Assembly (NCBI GenBank): GCA_003415625.1
Contig: PYIU01000007.1
Location: 2,542,001 to 2,606,000, forward strand
Reading direction: 5' to 3'
DNA from: Aquanectria penicillioides
Lineage: Eukaryota; Ascomycota; Sordariomycetes; Hypocreales; Nectriaceae
Length of the DNA: 64,000 bases
Shown here: positions 11,658-23,314 of the stretch, in pieces
Layout: each line of letters starts with the position of its first letter
Numbering within the stretch: the first letter of the stretch is position 1
The notes under the pieces: model-generated
The model's input: the letters and a program-made list of their open reading frames with translations, nothing else
Told to the model about the DNA's origin: nothing
Databases searched by the model: none
Translations under genes and position numbers: made by a program

Positions 11658-13557
11658 CGGAATCGCATTGGGCCATGTGATTTGCAATCGTTCGGGCCGC
11701 CGGTCTTACAAGGGAGCTTTGATAAGGGTGAGAATTTTGCATATGAACAATCGACGAGTGCAAAATGGCGTTGAAGAGGGAGCTAGCTAGCCTATGGATA
11801 CCAAGATACGAAAAAAAAATCACGACATGACGATTTCACTTAGTTCGCTTCAGATCAATGATGATGGCTGGCTATCAGATAAAACGGGCTGTGACGAGGC
11901 TTCGCGACATATAACATCACTTAGGAGACGGGGACTGTAGCAGTGTTTCATAATTTGTTTACATTTGTTTATATTCAAGTACATTATTGCAGAGGAAATT
12001 TTTACACCTATCAAGTCTTGTTCTGTTAGTAAGATCTTCAAGACGAAGCTTTAAATAACAAAATGTAGGAAGGGTATGTGATAAGACATCCAAGGAAGTG
12101 CTTAACCCTCATCTGTCCCAAAAAAGGCTCGAATGGGACTCGAGTGGAAACTGCGAATGTGATGGAAAATTTCATCATCTCACAAGTGTGCTTGAAGTGT
12201 GAAGAAAATTGCAACTCACAGATTGGAATTGTGACATGCGCGGCGAGAGCTGTAGTTAGTCGCGTCGTGGTATGGTAGCAAAGGTATGTGAAAAATCTGC
12301 AGGCAAGGATTGTTAGCTATGCTGCAAAGGCCAGTTGAGAGCATGGTAGAAATGCGATTTGAGATTGTGTAGTCAGACTAGATACTGGCAAGTAACAGGC
12401 CTAGGGCCCGAACAGACTGAATTTCTTCATGTTCGATTCGGTTGGGAAAAGAAGACTTGTTTACAAGTGTCATCATTCAGAGGGGAGGGGAGGATGCAGG
12501 AAAAAAAAAGGGGAAGTCGGAGTCTTACCAATTCTAGGCGTGGCGGTTAGACACGTCGCCTGCCTCTTGACAGAAAGGGAAGTGAAAAAAAAAAAAAAGC
12601 ATCCAACGCGCCGAAGCCATTGCGTTCGCTGTCAGACCATCGCTGAGAGCTGCAGATGTTGCAGTCGCTTCAAAAAAAAAAAAACAAGAAAGCAAATCGG
12701 CACAAAGTAGTGTACGCGATGTCGAGCGTCGTCTTCAAGCTCGGGCGCAGGAAAGGGCGGTTGAATGGAAAGATGGAAGAGATGTAGTCGAGAAAGAACT
12801 TTGCGGCTCACTTCGGAAGAAGATATTCCAAGACAGTGCCAGCAAAAATTTTCTGCGACGCCATGCACTGTGATATTGTCACGTGATTTTGACCCACGGT
12901 TATGGGACTAGAAGCGGATGCCAGCAGGCTAGTGCCGTGCCGCGATAGATGCATGGCAATGTCTCACCAAGCAATCAGGTCAGGGATGTGTGAGAGTCCC
13001 GTCCCCAGTGAGCCAAGTTGCTGGATGCGGGTTTGCGCGTACGGGAAAACGGCATTTGGGAAAAGATGTGGCGCAGGGGGCCGCCAGAGATGGGGGAGAA
13101 AGTGATGGGAGGAGGAGGGATCCTGGCCGGCATTCAAGAATTTGGTTTCGGTCCTCATTTTTCTTTTTCCATTTTTCCCCCTAGGTACCTACCTAGGCAG
13201 GCTTCCCTTTGCATGTACATGTGTGTTTGTGCGTGTGTGTGATTGCTGTGCGCGTGTGTGTGTTAAATTGAACACAAGTGCGGTTGCGCCGACTGCCGTA
13301 GGTTGAGGCAGGCATCTTAGGGGGAAATAGAATAAGGCAAGAACACGCGCCCCAATGCTGGGTAACTTTGGCCGTGATGCTGGATTGGGCATTTTCACGA
13401 GGTATTTTGGGAACTCGATTTGATCAGTTTTGGGAGACAATTTCGCCGCCGCCGCCCCGGGTTGGGAATCGTCGCGTGCTGGACGGAGATTTGAGATTGG
13501 ATAAGGATGAAGGCGCCCCGTTTTAGGGATAAGAGGAAAGGGTCTATAAGGGTCCCA

Positions 13558-13590
13558 GAAGGGCCCCGGAAGGGTTCCGGAAGGTCCCAG
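13558..13590. repeat. triplicated 11-nt GAAGGG repeat
   Basis: Three successive 11-nt units beginning GAAGG (GAAGGGCCCCG, GAAGGGTTCCG, GAAGGTCCCAG). Function unknown. Confidence 0.5.
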
Positions 13591-14651
13591 CCACCGAATT
13601 TAGGGAGACACATTTAGCCGGGCTCTGTTGGTGCGATGTTCGCGGTAGAGGTGCTCCGGTTATTTCGACCATCAATGTTTCCAGAAATTAGACACTTTAC
13701 GCATAAATGCATACAGCCCACTTTAAGCGGGTCTGCGGCCCGCTTTGTATCAGAGTGACAGCCACAGCCCGTTGCCTGGTTTGGATTCTAGCATTCTGCT
13801 GGGCTGCCGTCCTCCCACTTTCGAGTTTCGACCACCACTCAGTCGCTCGTGAATGGCTCCGCTCGCATACGCCTGAGGCCCGTGACCCACGACTCACGAC
13901 CCACGAAGCCGGACGCAAGCAAGTGAAGTGAAAGCGCCAGCCCAGGACAGGACGGAGAGCACTCCCGCCGCCCTCGCTCCCCCCCGACCCGATCCCAAGG
14001 TTCGATTCTTGATCCCGTCCCGTCTGTCTATCTCGTCCCCTTGCCTTGTCAGTCGGATCAGTTAGCCTTCCCTCGCTTTCGGCCTCTCGACCGTGGGCAA
14101 CAGGGCTCGCTCGTTGGCTTCGGATACTGTACCACTGCCCAGTCCCTCCCACGCCTTTCGCCTCTCGCTCTCGCTCTCCCTCTCTCCCTCTCTCTCTCGC
14201 CCTCTCTTTGGAACCATACAGTCGTCCCCCCAAAAGCACCGGCCATCGGCCTGCCTAGCTCCCGATTGCCTCTATCGACACTGACACTACCACCACCACT
14301 ACCCTCCTCTCCTCGGGCTTTGCTCCCCTTTCCCATCTTTCCCCCCTACCAACACTCAACTCACTCAACCCAACCTGCCTCTTGGGCCCGCCCCCATTTT
14401 CTTTCCCCTCCGGGCGCCTTACCTTGCCTTTCGCTTTCCTTGCTGTTGGCTCTTCTTCTCCCACCAACACCTCTTTTTTTTCCCTGGCGCTGTGAGTTCG
14501 GCTGTTGTCGCTGTCGCTGTCGCATCAACTGTACCAAGCACCGGCAAGCGCGCGGGAAATTTCCCACCGCGGACCCCAGCCCATCAAGCAGCCCAGTCCT
14601 ATCCTGTGCTGCGAGCGGATCATCCTTCGGTGACATCGCACCCACGCCCGG

Positions 14652-14690
14652 CCCACGCCTACGGACCACGCCTACGGACCACGCCTGCGC
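14652..14690. repeat. 13-nt direct repeat in the PtaB-like leader
   Basis: CCTACGGACCACG occurs twice back to back, followed by a partial third copy. It lies in the presumed 5' UTR. Confidence 0.55.
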
Positions 14691-15342
14691 CCACTCCCGC
14701 ACACACGCCTCCGCCATCTCCTGGAGGTTTTCCAGCAATCCGTTCTTCTACCCATTCGCATCCCCAATCAATCCGCAATCTCCATTGCTCGAGGCCGTCG
14801 TCTTCGCTCGCTCTTCGCCGCCCTCGCTCTGCCGTGCTGGCTGGCTTCGCTCCTGGCGGACCTAGGACCTCGTGACGTGCCACTCGCCCCATCGTCACCT
14901 CATTCGCCCGCCGTCTGAGTCCCCCGTCCTCTCTTCGCCCCCAGTCGACCATCTTTGTTCCCATCGCGAACCACACCACCCGCCGTCTTCGATTCCCTTC
15001 GCCGATGCCTCGTCGCCACACCTCCGCGTAGTCGCCAGGCCTCGTCACACTTCTTGTCGGTTTTTTTTTCTCCTCCACGCCTCTTTTACTACCCTCCGCG
15101 ACCGCTCCTCGCCTGATCCGACCGTTATCGCATTGGGCAGTTCCCCGACCCCGTCTCGTCGCGACACGCGAAAAGGATAGACCACCACAACCGCCTCCCA
15201 ACCACCACCACCGGCCGGCATCTTCGTCCGCGTCATCTCTCATCCTCGCGCCATCGCGATTGTTTGACGCATGCGTTTGCGATAGTACCTGAGCGCGCTT
15301 GTCGATATCCACTTAGTGGATAGTCGACCACGAATTCCAGAC

Positions 15343-17946
15343 ATGATGGCAACTAGTATGGGCCCTAACTTCTCGGGGCATCCCGCAGGCATGGGACATC
15401 CAGGCGTCGCTGGTCACCCCATGGCCCAAGGCATGCCTCATAACCCTCAGCAGGGAGGTCCTGCTGCCGGGATGCCTCATCAGTTCGGCGGCCCTATGGC
15501 TGTCACCGCTCCTGGAGGACAAGTAAACCCTGCCTTGATGGGCGGCATGCCGCCGGGTGCGAACCCAAATGCTCACGCCTTGCAGCACTTAAATCCTGCC
15601 CAGCAGCAAATGTTTCAGCAGCAGCAGCAACAATTGCAGCAGCAATGTATGTACCGCGTCTGACACTCGAGCCTCGCTCGTTTCATATTCCCTCGTACTA
15701 ATCACGTCAATTCCCCAGTCCAAAACAACCCAGCCGCCGTGGCTGCCATTCGGCAACAGCAGCAACTGCTCCAGCACCAACACGCGAGACAGGCTCTGAT
15801 GGCCCAACAAGCCTTCCAGGCCAACATGCAGGCTGGCGTCAACGGCATGCCCATGGGCATGCAGCTCAGTCCTCAGCAGATCCATCAGTTGAGACAGCAG
15901 GCTGGCAGGCTAGGCCCTGTGAATGTGAGTTTTCATCGAATCAACGCTGGGATACGCTCAATTCGCTCCGCGACTAACTGTTCTCCCTCAAAAGGCTCAG
16001 CATCCACAGGCGCAAGCCATGATGGCCCAGCAGCTCGCTCTCCAGCAGCAACAGCAGCAACAGGCTCAGCAGCAACAAGCTCAGCAGCAGCAGGCTCAGC
16101 AGCAGCAGCAGGCCGCTCACGCACAGCAGATGCAAGCTGGTCCCAACCCAGGCCAGCCCATGCCGATGAATGCTCAGAACATGCCCAATATGCAGCAAAA
16201 CCAGATGGCCGCATCGCTGCAAAACCAAATGGCAAACCAGCAGGCACAGCAGCAGCAGCCTCAGGGACAGCCTCAACCACAACCCCAACCTCAGCCACAG
16301 CAACCTGGTCAGCAGCCTCAGCACACGCCTCAGCCGTCTCAGGCCGGCACTCCTGCTCCAACTGGACCCCAGACACCAGCTCAAACACCCGCGTCAACCC
16401 CTGCTCAGCCGAGCCAAATGACTGCCGGTCAAAACCAACCCCAAGGAGCTCAAACGCCTGTTCAACCACAGCCGCAACCACAGCCTCAGCCTCAGGCACA
16501 ACCTCAACCCCAGAACCAACCTCAGATGGCGGCAGCCGCGCAGCAGCACGCCCAGCAATTAGCCTTGACCAACTCGTTGATGCAACAGCAGCGGAGAGAA
16601 GGCATGAAAGGCCAGTGTCTGCTGAAGCTCATGCAGTTCGCTGAACACCTGAGCGGGTTCCCGGTATGTCTACATTCCACGCGCCGACCTCAATACCGAG
16701 TACTGACGATGTAAACTGATAGGGACCCAAGGGCCGCGATGATCTCTCGTACTGGACCAACTTTGTCATCCGCTTCTTCTCCCCGAACGGAGTTTTCCGA
16801 CACTCATTACACATCACCGATGCTGAAGATACCACCGACAAGCAATACGAGATCCCTTACCCGCTATCGCCCGGTACTTCCACACTCACTTCGGTGGCGG
16901 TGTGAAGAACATGCAGTTGATCATGGACAAGGGCACGACAGATCGGCCCTTGCCCGGTGACTGTCACTGTATCGAAAACTCAAAGGCCAGTCTCGTGTAC
17001 TGGTTCGAGACTGGATCGCACGTAAGTTTGGCCCTTTACGATGGCATACATCAATCACAGATGAAAAAAATGCTGACATGGAGATGAAAAAGTTGGTTGC
17101 CAATGGCACCCTTCGAGCGCAGTTTGATGCCGAGCAGAAAATTGAGCTCTTCGAGTTTCTCACAACGGGACATGAAGAATACATTTCTCGGAAACAAGTG
17201 ATTGAAGCTGCAAAGCCAGCTCATAATTGGATGAAGGAGTGGCACAAGGCCAACACACAGGATGGCAAGCAGTCGCCCGAAATGTCCAAGAAGGGCAAGG
17301 GTCGGCAGCTGAAGTCACCTCAAACGGCGCCTCCTGAGGTGCTCGTCGATCTCCCAGATTCCGCGGTCAACAGTAAGGGGGTGACAGAGGGCGTCTTTCA
17401 GTTTCTTGAGGTATGGACGGGATAGCTTTACGCAGGCGAGCTGCGCTAACATGTACGCTGTAGATCGTTGAAGTCATGGGACAGATGAACCCCTTGTTCG
17501 GATTCTATCACTCCAATCCTGGCCTGGGCCCTTACCTGGCATTGGAGCAATACGTCTCGACTCACATCAACGTAAATCCCCAGGTCGTGAACGGACAACC
17601 GATGCCTCAAGGCCCCCGAACCCCCAGCTTCGGGCAGTTCCCCATGGGAGCTAGCCCCGCCGCCGTTCACATGAACCTCCCCGGATCACCTCACCTCGGC
17701 AGCCCGGCCCCGGGCCACATGCAGGCACCCGGGATGCAGATACAGCAGAGCCAACAGGGGACTGGCTCCAGCGGACCCAGCGCCAACACCTCACCAGCAT
17801 CGAACAAGCGACGACGTCCCTCGGGGGTCAAGACGGAGGACGATGGATCTGGAGCGCCCACTCCTGGAGGCGGTCAGGTCAACGGAATGACACGGAAGCC
17901 GCCCACACCCCGAATGCCGAAGCGAATCAAGGGCAACAACGCGTGA
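15343..17946 (+). CDS. ptaB: LIM-domain-binding transcription cofactor (PtaB/Mfg1/Adn1-like), one-base frame loss
   Basis: Nuclear cofactor of the LDB1/Chip/SEUSS type. In fungi it partners LisH and APSES factors (Flo8/SomA, Mss11) to control adhesion and morphogenesis. Exons are 15343-15646, 15719-15924, 15995-16663, 16723-17021, 17084-17410 and 17464-17946, about 762 aa. The N-terminal half is Gln/Pro/Met-rich, with (QQQA)n from residue ~180. The conserved LIM-binding domain runs from about residue 385 to 640: GQCLLKLMQFAEHLSGF, DDLSYWTNFVIRFFSP, then VKNMQLIMDKG, SLVYWFETGSH and FEFLTTGHEEYISR. The tail holds a basic KRRRPSG nuclear-signal-like stretch and PRMPKRIKG. Within exon 4 the frame breaks at 16861: after tyrosine TAC the proline codon has only two bases before GCT ATC GCC. 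Restoring one base lets every exon close in frame. The break is probably a sequencing error; otherwise the gene is truncated inside its binding domain. Confidence 0.88.
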
Positions 17947-19400
17947 AGAGATGGCAATATCTCTGCCGCGCTCTATCAAGTAGCCCGACTTATGCCCGTT
18001 TTTATGTTATTCATCATGTTGCATGGCGGCGTCTCTTGCTTGCTCGGTTTCTTGGGGTTGGATTTGGAAAATGTCTTGGAGTGGGAAGAAATAAGGAAGC
18101 ATTTTGGACGGGATTTCTGCAAGCTGGCACGTCGCGCCTTTTTTTGTTTTGCCCATCAGCGCCGGCAATGTGTTACAGCCGAAGGGTGGTCGACTTCGTA
18201 TTAAGAGAGAAGATGGTTCACAGCGCGCAACTAACAGGGTTTCACATCGACGGCTGGTGGAGACGCAGGAATGGATGGCGAGGCGTTGAGGACTTGACTC
18301 TCGGTTTCACCATACATTATGAGCATGCGCGGTTGCGTTAGGACTCGATGTCATTTTGGATGTTGCAGCGGTTGGCAATATATAGGGGCTTCCCCTCTGC
18401 CATGAGATCCGCAGAGCCGCATGTCGATCGCCAAGAGAGGAATGGGAAGATGCAGGGTGTCAACTTAATTTGGGTAACGGAGAGACAGTTACTCGTGTAC
18501 GACTACCATGGCTCACGGCTCAGGTTGGCGTCGAAGCCTTGATATTTTGTGTTTGGTCTGTTACTTTTTTTCTGCCTGGATTTTTATTTTCGAAAGACGC
18601 GTGGGCAAATACGGGGGGGTGTGATGGATGGAAGGAGACGGAGAGATGGAAATGGGTAGTGCATCATGTCGTTAGTGAGGCCATCAAAAGACAAAGAGAA
18701 GTGGAAGCAGAAACAGAAGGGTTAGGCAGAGGCAGAGGCAGAGGCCGAAGAGGGGATTGTTTCGACAGAAGAAAGGGAGTGACAACGTCTTGGGCGTGTG
18801 GATATCAAGGATATTTTTTCAGGTTATACCTAGGTTCATCTTTTCTGTGTTGTGTTTCGTTGCGCTCGCGAGGTGGAAAGACGGACAAAGGCTGGGAGGG
18901 GATTCTGCATCGGGTAGTTATTTGATTGAGAACTATTTCTGGGATACCATCCATCAGGTTCCTCCGCGTCCCAACTTGCAAGTTCAGATGAGTGTTTTCA
19001 TTCATTCCAGCCGGCTAGGCTTCCTACTTGGCCAGAGCTGTCACATTTGCAACTCTCGGCATTCGCAGGCGGATACACACACACATAATATATATGGCTT
19101 TGCTTGCGCCCAGAGAGATTGGAAAACGGCCAATACCAACATATTTTGTGTCGTCAGAGCAAGAATCCTTGTCTTTTCCTCCCTGGATTTTTTTTTTTTC
19201 GATCTTGGCAGATCTGACCTTGGGAGCTGAAAGTTGGACTTGGCACCGAGAGCGTGGTCAACCCCTGTCCAATGTCGATCCCTCCGAAGATAGTCGTCGA
19301 TCCTCCGGCCCCATCGCACAAGGCAAACAAAATGCATGCTCAGTTAGGCCTTGATTTTTTTTATTTTTTTTTTTCAAGTTTCTTTATCAGCGATGTTTGA
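17947..19400. other. convergent intergenic region
   Basis: Between the PtaB-like gene (plus) and the minus-strand hypothetical gene. It holds the long 3' UTR of the former. There is a (GCAGAG)n block near 18,723-18,745, a CACACACA tract near 19,077 and T-runs near 19,190 and 19,360. Open frames here are short and of atypical composition, so no gene is called. Confidence 0.55.
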
Positions 19401-20099
19401 CTAGTGTTGCCGGTTGCTTCCAAACCAGCGCCCGTACCCGGTCTTCTTGATCACGGGAATCTCGCCGCGGATGGCGAGGTAGCATTTGAGGGCGCCATCC
19501 GAGGCCGCCATCATCTCGCGCAGGAGAAACCACTCGGTCTCGGAACGACCCATCAGGTCCGTCTTGGTGATGGGGTTGCGGTAGTGCCAGTCGGCGTCGC
19601 TGGGGCCCAGGGGCAGGATGTCGCCGCGGAACGTCCAGTACAGCGTCGCGGCCGAGAGCTTGGGCCGGCGAGGCGTGGTGACGACGGCGGTGGCACGGCG
19701 ACGAGAAGATGACGACATGGATGCTTCGGTGTCGGAGGTGGCGAGGCCCGGCGGGCACGACGAGGGCACGGGGATGTGGTTGCGCAGCAGCGAGAGAAGC
19801 TGTGCTTTGGTTGTGTCGAGCGGGATGCGCAGCGGCGTGGGCGGGAGGTCCCAAGGATGAGTGAGGGAGCTGTCGTTTGTGGCATCGAAAACGATGAGAT
19901 CGAACTCGAGGTGTGAATTTGGGCCAGTGGCGATGTATGGAGATTGCGGTGGGAGCGGCGATGGAGGAGACGGGGACGCGAGCGGGTGCAGGTGATGAGG
20001 CGACGTCGGGGTTCGAGTTGGCGAGGAGCAGGGGACGGGCGCAAAGGGTTTGGATCTCGGGGGTTCAAATGGTTCTTGAGCGGTGATGCAAAGATCCAT
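19401..20099 (-). CDS. hypothetical protein, possible paralogue of the upstream neighbour
   Basis: Single frame of 232 aa, family not recognised. The first ~70 residues are Pro/Ser-rich (EPPRSKPFAPVP, SPSPPSPLPPQS). A folded-looking part follows with HLEFDLIVFDATN, a helix KAQLLSLLRNHIP, an insert rich in Ser and Arg, a strand AATLYWTFRGDILPLG, and a helix-strand pair WFLLREMMAASDGALKCYLAI. No signal peptide or membrane span is seen. The layout (strand, LLS helix, TLY strand, acidic helix ending near EM, final strand) repeats in the next gene on the same strand. The lower-strand frame was preferred to the overlapping plus-strand frame because of its hydrophobic patterning. It could be a fungal-specific family of unknown role. 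Confidence 0.55.
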   Translation of the reverse strand: MDLCITAQEPFEPPRSKPFAPVPCSSPTRTPTSPHHLHPLASPSPPSPLPPQSPYIATGPNSHLEFDLIVFDATNDSSLTHPWDLPPTPLRIPLDTTKAQLLSLLRNHIPVPSSCPPGLATSDTEASMSSSSRRRATAVVTTPRRPKLSAATLYWTFRGDILPLGPSDADWHYRNPITKTDLMGRSETEWFLLREMMAASDGALKCYLAIRGEIPVIKKTGYGRWFGSNRQH

Positions 20100-20582
20100 G
20101 GCTTCTTGTTGGAGTTCGTCTGTTGCAGTGGTGATGTTGTGCTTCCAACGTCAAGGATGTGGTGGCAGGTGAGTGGAAACAAGATGAAGACCAGTGTGAG
20201 AATGACGTGAAGCCGTGGGCTCACGATGTTGTCTGTGGGAAGAAGGAACCTTTGAGTTTTTTTTTTTTTTATAACTTGCGCACGAGGTCATCCATCAGTT
20301 ATTAAGAGCAAGGCCTCCTCTCAGTTTTACTTCACCTCCGCATCAGATAGTCTGCCATGGCTAGACTAGGATGTTGATTCTACAATGTCTGATTGGGAGA
20401 AAGTCGGCGTTATGGCCCGGCTAGTGAACAGTCGAGAGCTTCGTTATCATGAGCTAATCAGAGTTGATTGGGTGCAATTTTCTGATAAAACTCGTCGTTT
20501 AGGGCTGGAGTTGTGAAGAGTGCTTCCAACGACTTCAATGCAATTCAGGGGCTAGTTGCCGCGCCTGGTTGTGATTGACTAA
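20100..20582. other. spacer between two minus-strand hypothetical genes
   Basis: Promoter of the 19401-20099 gene and terminator of the next. It contains a T-run at ~20,256-20,269. No gene is seen. Confidence 0.55.
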
Positions 20583-21356
20583 CTACGTGTCTGCAACAAC
20601 TCCGTTGACTTCGGGCTCTGCGTCAACACCAGTGACAGATTCCGTTTGTGTATCCTCATTCTGGTTGATGTCAATTCTGGGAGTTTGAAGCTCAAGTGGC
20701 GGAGAATCCGTTGCGGGTACCCGAAGGATGCCACCGTCACCATCTCGCCGTCGGTGGTTTCGTTGGCCAGTGGAGGTTTCAATTCCCTCGCGAGCACGAA
20801 CATCAACCACAAGAAATGCCCCGTATCGAGCCCGTCTTATCTCCTCCATCAACCCTCCAAACTCCCACCCAAGCATCTCCTCTCCAAGCCGCACCGTCCT
20901 AACCAGGGCGCCGGCTGCCGAGGTAACACCACCGCCAGGCGCAATTACCAGCGGGCACCCCGGGTCTCTCGTTAGGTACAGTGTCACCCGGTTAGGGTCT
21001 ACGCGGTCCCCAAGGTTGTTGTGCCCGGCCCAAGATGATAGGTAAGAGAGCAAAGCATCGCGAGTGGGCACAGCCCCATAGTTGACCTCGGTGAAGGCAC
21101 AGAAAGGTGCTGGATCTTGGCCCCGGGTACAATTGGTTTGAAAAATTACCTTTATTCTGATAACAGGGACAAATGGGAGTGTGTTGTAAAAATAAATTTG
21201 AGGTGGAGCATAGTATTGAGCAGGCCACAATAGGTTGCTCGCGAAGAAGGGCCTCACGCTGGGTGTGGTGGTGAGGTTGAGAGTTGGAGTGCTCACCACT
21301 GCGGGAACGATTGCAGGCTGCAACTGAAAGATGGGTGGCTGAAAATAAAACGCCAT
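20583..21356 (-). CDS. hypothetical protein
   Basis: Single frame of 257 aa, family not recognised. The N-terminus is hydrophobic and Pro/Phe-rich (MAFYFQPPIFQLQPAIVPAV) and does not look like a clean cleavable signal. A compact central part holds a strand IRIKVIFQTN, a helix RDALLSYLSSWAG, a strand RVTLYLTRDPGCPLVI, a helix VRLGEEMLGWEFGGLMEEI and a strand AFLVVDVRARE. The last ~60 residues are polar and probably disordered. It is on the same strand as the 19401-20099 gene, 483 bp away, and shares that gene's order of elements, which suggests an old tandem duplication. The start ATG is at 21354-21356, with no closer in-frame alternative of similar context. Confidence 0.55.
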   Translation of the reverse strand: MAFYFQPPIFQLQPAIVPAVVSTPTLNLTTTPSVRPFFASNLLWPAQYYAPPQIYFYNTLPFVPVIRIKVIFQTNCTRGQDPAPFCAFTEVNYGAVPTRDALLSYLSSWAGHNNLGDRVDPNRVTLYLTRDPGCPLVIAPGGGVTSAAGALVRTVRLGEEMLGWEFGGLMEEIRRARYGAFLVVDVRAREGIETSTGQRNHRRRDGDGGILRVPATDSPPLELQTPRIDINQNEDTQTESVTGVDAEPEVNGVVADT

Positions 21357-21646
21357 TGAACCTGGCGGTAATAAAATGATCCAATTTGATATACTTAATT
21401 TCTCTTTTTACGTATTTGCGCTCGATACTGTTGCTGCGACTCCCACATATATGGGTGTAGGGTAACCATGATGCACCCACCATCCACCATGTAAGTCGAC
21501 GGCACATTGCATCACGGCCCCCAACGCAGCAACCCACGACAAGCGCTCCCTCCATTCAACAAAGCCCGTGAATCTCGAACCGATCGGTCGGGTTGTTCAC
21601 TGTCCCGATCTACCTCCCGAGAGCTCGGACCTCAATTCAGCCACAA

Positions 21647-21666
21647 CCCCCCCCCCCCCCCCCCCC
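21647..21666. repeat. poly-C tract (C20)
   Basis: Twenty consecutive C residues, followed by TTTT. The length is likely unreliable in any assembly. Confidence 0.85.
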
Positions 21667-23264
21667 TTTTAGCTCTTAGTCTGAAAAAGAGACTATGTAA
21701 AAAGAGGCTTTGAGTACCTCCTTGAGGCGACAAACCTGAAACGACGGGGAAACACGGGACACGTCCTGGATAGGGAATCCTCAGTTTCCATCTGTCAATG
21801 GACGGCCAACCAGCCGAAGGGTATTGAGAGGCAGGGGGACCGAAGAAAGGAAAATAATGCGCTTAACCAGATACGGAGGAGCAATGCTGAGAAGAAACAG
21901 AGTTCACATACATAATGGAGGCTTGATGCTGTGCTCAGATTGGACTCAAACGCCGGCTTGGTGCTTTTTTTTCTTTTTGCGGACGAGATCCGCATCAAGA
22001 GGTCAGCCGCGGCCGTGGTGGCTGAGGTTTACGAGCAAATGCCTGCCTCGTCCGGCTTAGAATTGCATGTATAGGGGGGGGCAGATACGAGGCGAGAAGC
22101 ACCATGTCGTCGGGATTGCAGTCCATACATATTCTGCTTTTTTGGATCAACTCGTCTTAAGTTTCCAGCTACGACGCGCAGCGAACTCCGCCGTGGCTCG
22201 AATTAAGACGAAGTGATGGGGGGATCTCGGTGTGTGACCTCGACCCGGCCCCAAGGACACACAGAGGGTGGGATAGGTGTGTGCTTGGATGGGGGTTTTA
22301 ACTTTGAAAGAGAGAGAAGCGCGAGCTGTTTGAAAAAAAAAAAAAAAAAAGGAGAAAGAATCTCTCCCCATTGTGAGGGAGGTGGTGGGTTTAGCGCGAC
22401 GTCCATGTACGTGTCTCGGCTTGTCTGTCCAAAAAGGGTAATGAGCTCTCTGGCCGTGTGGTGTTTAAACCAAAAAAAAAGCTTGGGGCAAGAATGCTTC
22501 AGACTTGGAGGGGGCACATAAAGGTTATAGGATAGGTTCTGGATTTGGCATTCAAACGACTAGTCTCGTCTCCTTAGCCCATGCTATGCTTCAAATCACC
22601 TGGTTTAGGTTTGTTTACAGGTTTTTGTTTTCTCTCTTTCATTTTGTGCTCCCACATTTAATCACCGTAACCTTTTATATATATTTTTATTTTCTTTTAT
22701 TTTCTTTTTCAATTCGCCTCCCTGTTCGTTGTGCCCTCTGGATTAATACGCCCCCTCCCAACTGGAATGTCCTGCGCCCTCGGCTTCATTTCCTTCTCTG
22801 CTGTGGTGTTTTGTCTCTCTGTTTCTCCCCTCCGCTATCCCTCTCCTCCCCTCCTTTGACGTACCTACTGTCTCCTGTCCGAGACAAAAGCGGTGGTCTG
22901 GAATAAAAGTGGACAAATGAGAAGTCATGGAGCTGGCACGAAGGCGTCCGCTCCCTTGGCAAAAATGAACAAGTAGTTTGGCGGATGGCTTTCGGGAGGG
23001 GGGAGTTTCTTTTCTCGTCCGCGATGAGGAAAACGCAGCCGCTCGCCAAGGCCAAGATCGGCTCTTGGGCTTGTCTAGCTTGACGCCACCGTCTCTGGGG
23101 GCGGGATCTCACATCGAGTTCAAGCTTCGCCAGACTCCACTTATCAGTTGCCGTGGCGGGTTTGGATCTGGGACCGGAAGTCGACTGCCTTGGCAGAAGC
23201 TGTTTTTACCCTGGTGCCCGCGTGGGAGCAAACTATAGGGTCATGACACCAACCAAGTTCGTAT

Positions 23265-23314
23265 CATCTTCGTCTCCATCTTCGTCTCCATCTCCATCTC
23301 CATCTCCATCTCCA
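23265..23314. repeat. hexanucleotide (CCATCT)n microsatellite
   Basis: Mixed CATCTTCGTCTC and CATCTC units in tandem. Confidence 0.75.

Larger units (their letters stand above)
11658..15342. other. long intergenic region and CT-rich leader of the PtaB-like gene
   Basis: No convincing gene in 3.7 kb. From 11.7 to 13.3 kb there is mixed-composition spacer with A-runs near 12,587 and 12,672 and a CTAGGTACCTACCTAGG element at 13,182. From about 13.9 to 15.3 kb the plus strand is strongly pyrimidine-rich (CTCTCCCTCT blocks, CGCC runs) and has several short ATG-initiated frames. I read this as the promoter and long 5' UTR of the downstream LIM-binding cofactor. Confidence 0.55.

Noticed and set aside
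13995..14015. tRNA B-box-like GGTTCGATTCT
   Set aside because: No matching A box or acceptor stem pairing in the expected upstream distance.
14041..14865. 274-codon open frame on the plus strand
   Set aside because: Lies in the CT-rich leader of the PtaB-like gene. It is made of Leu/Ser/Pro from pyrimidine runs, has no folded-domain pattern, and competes with equally long frames on the other strand.
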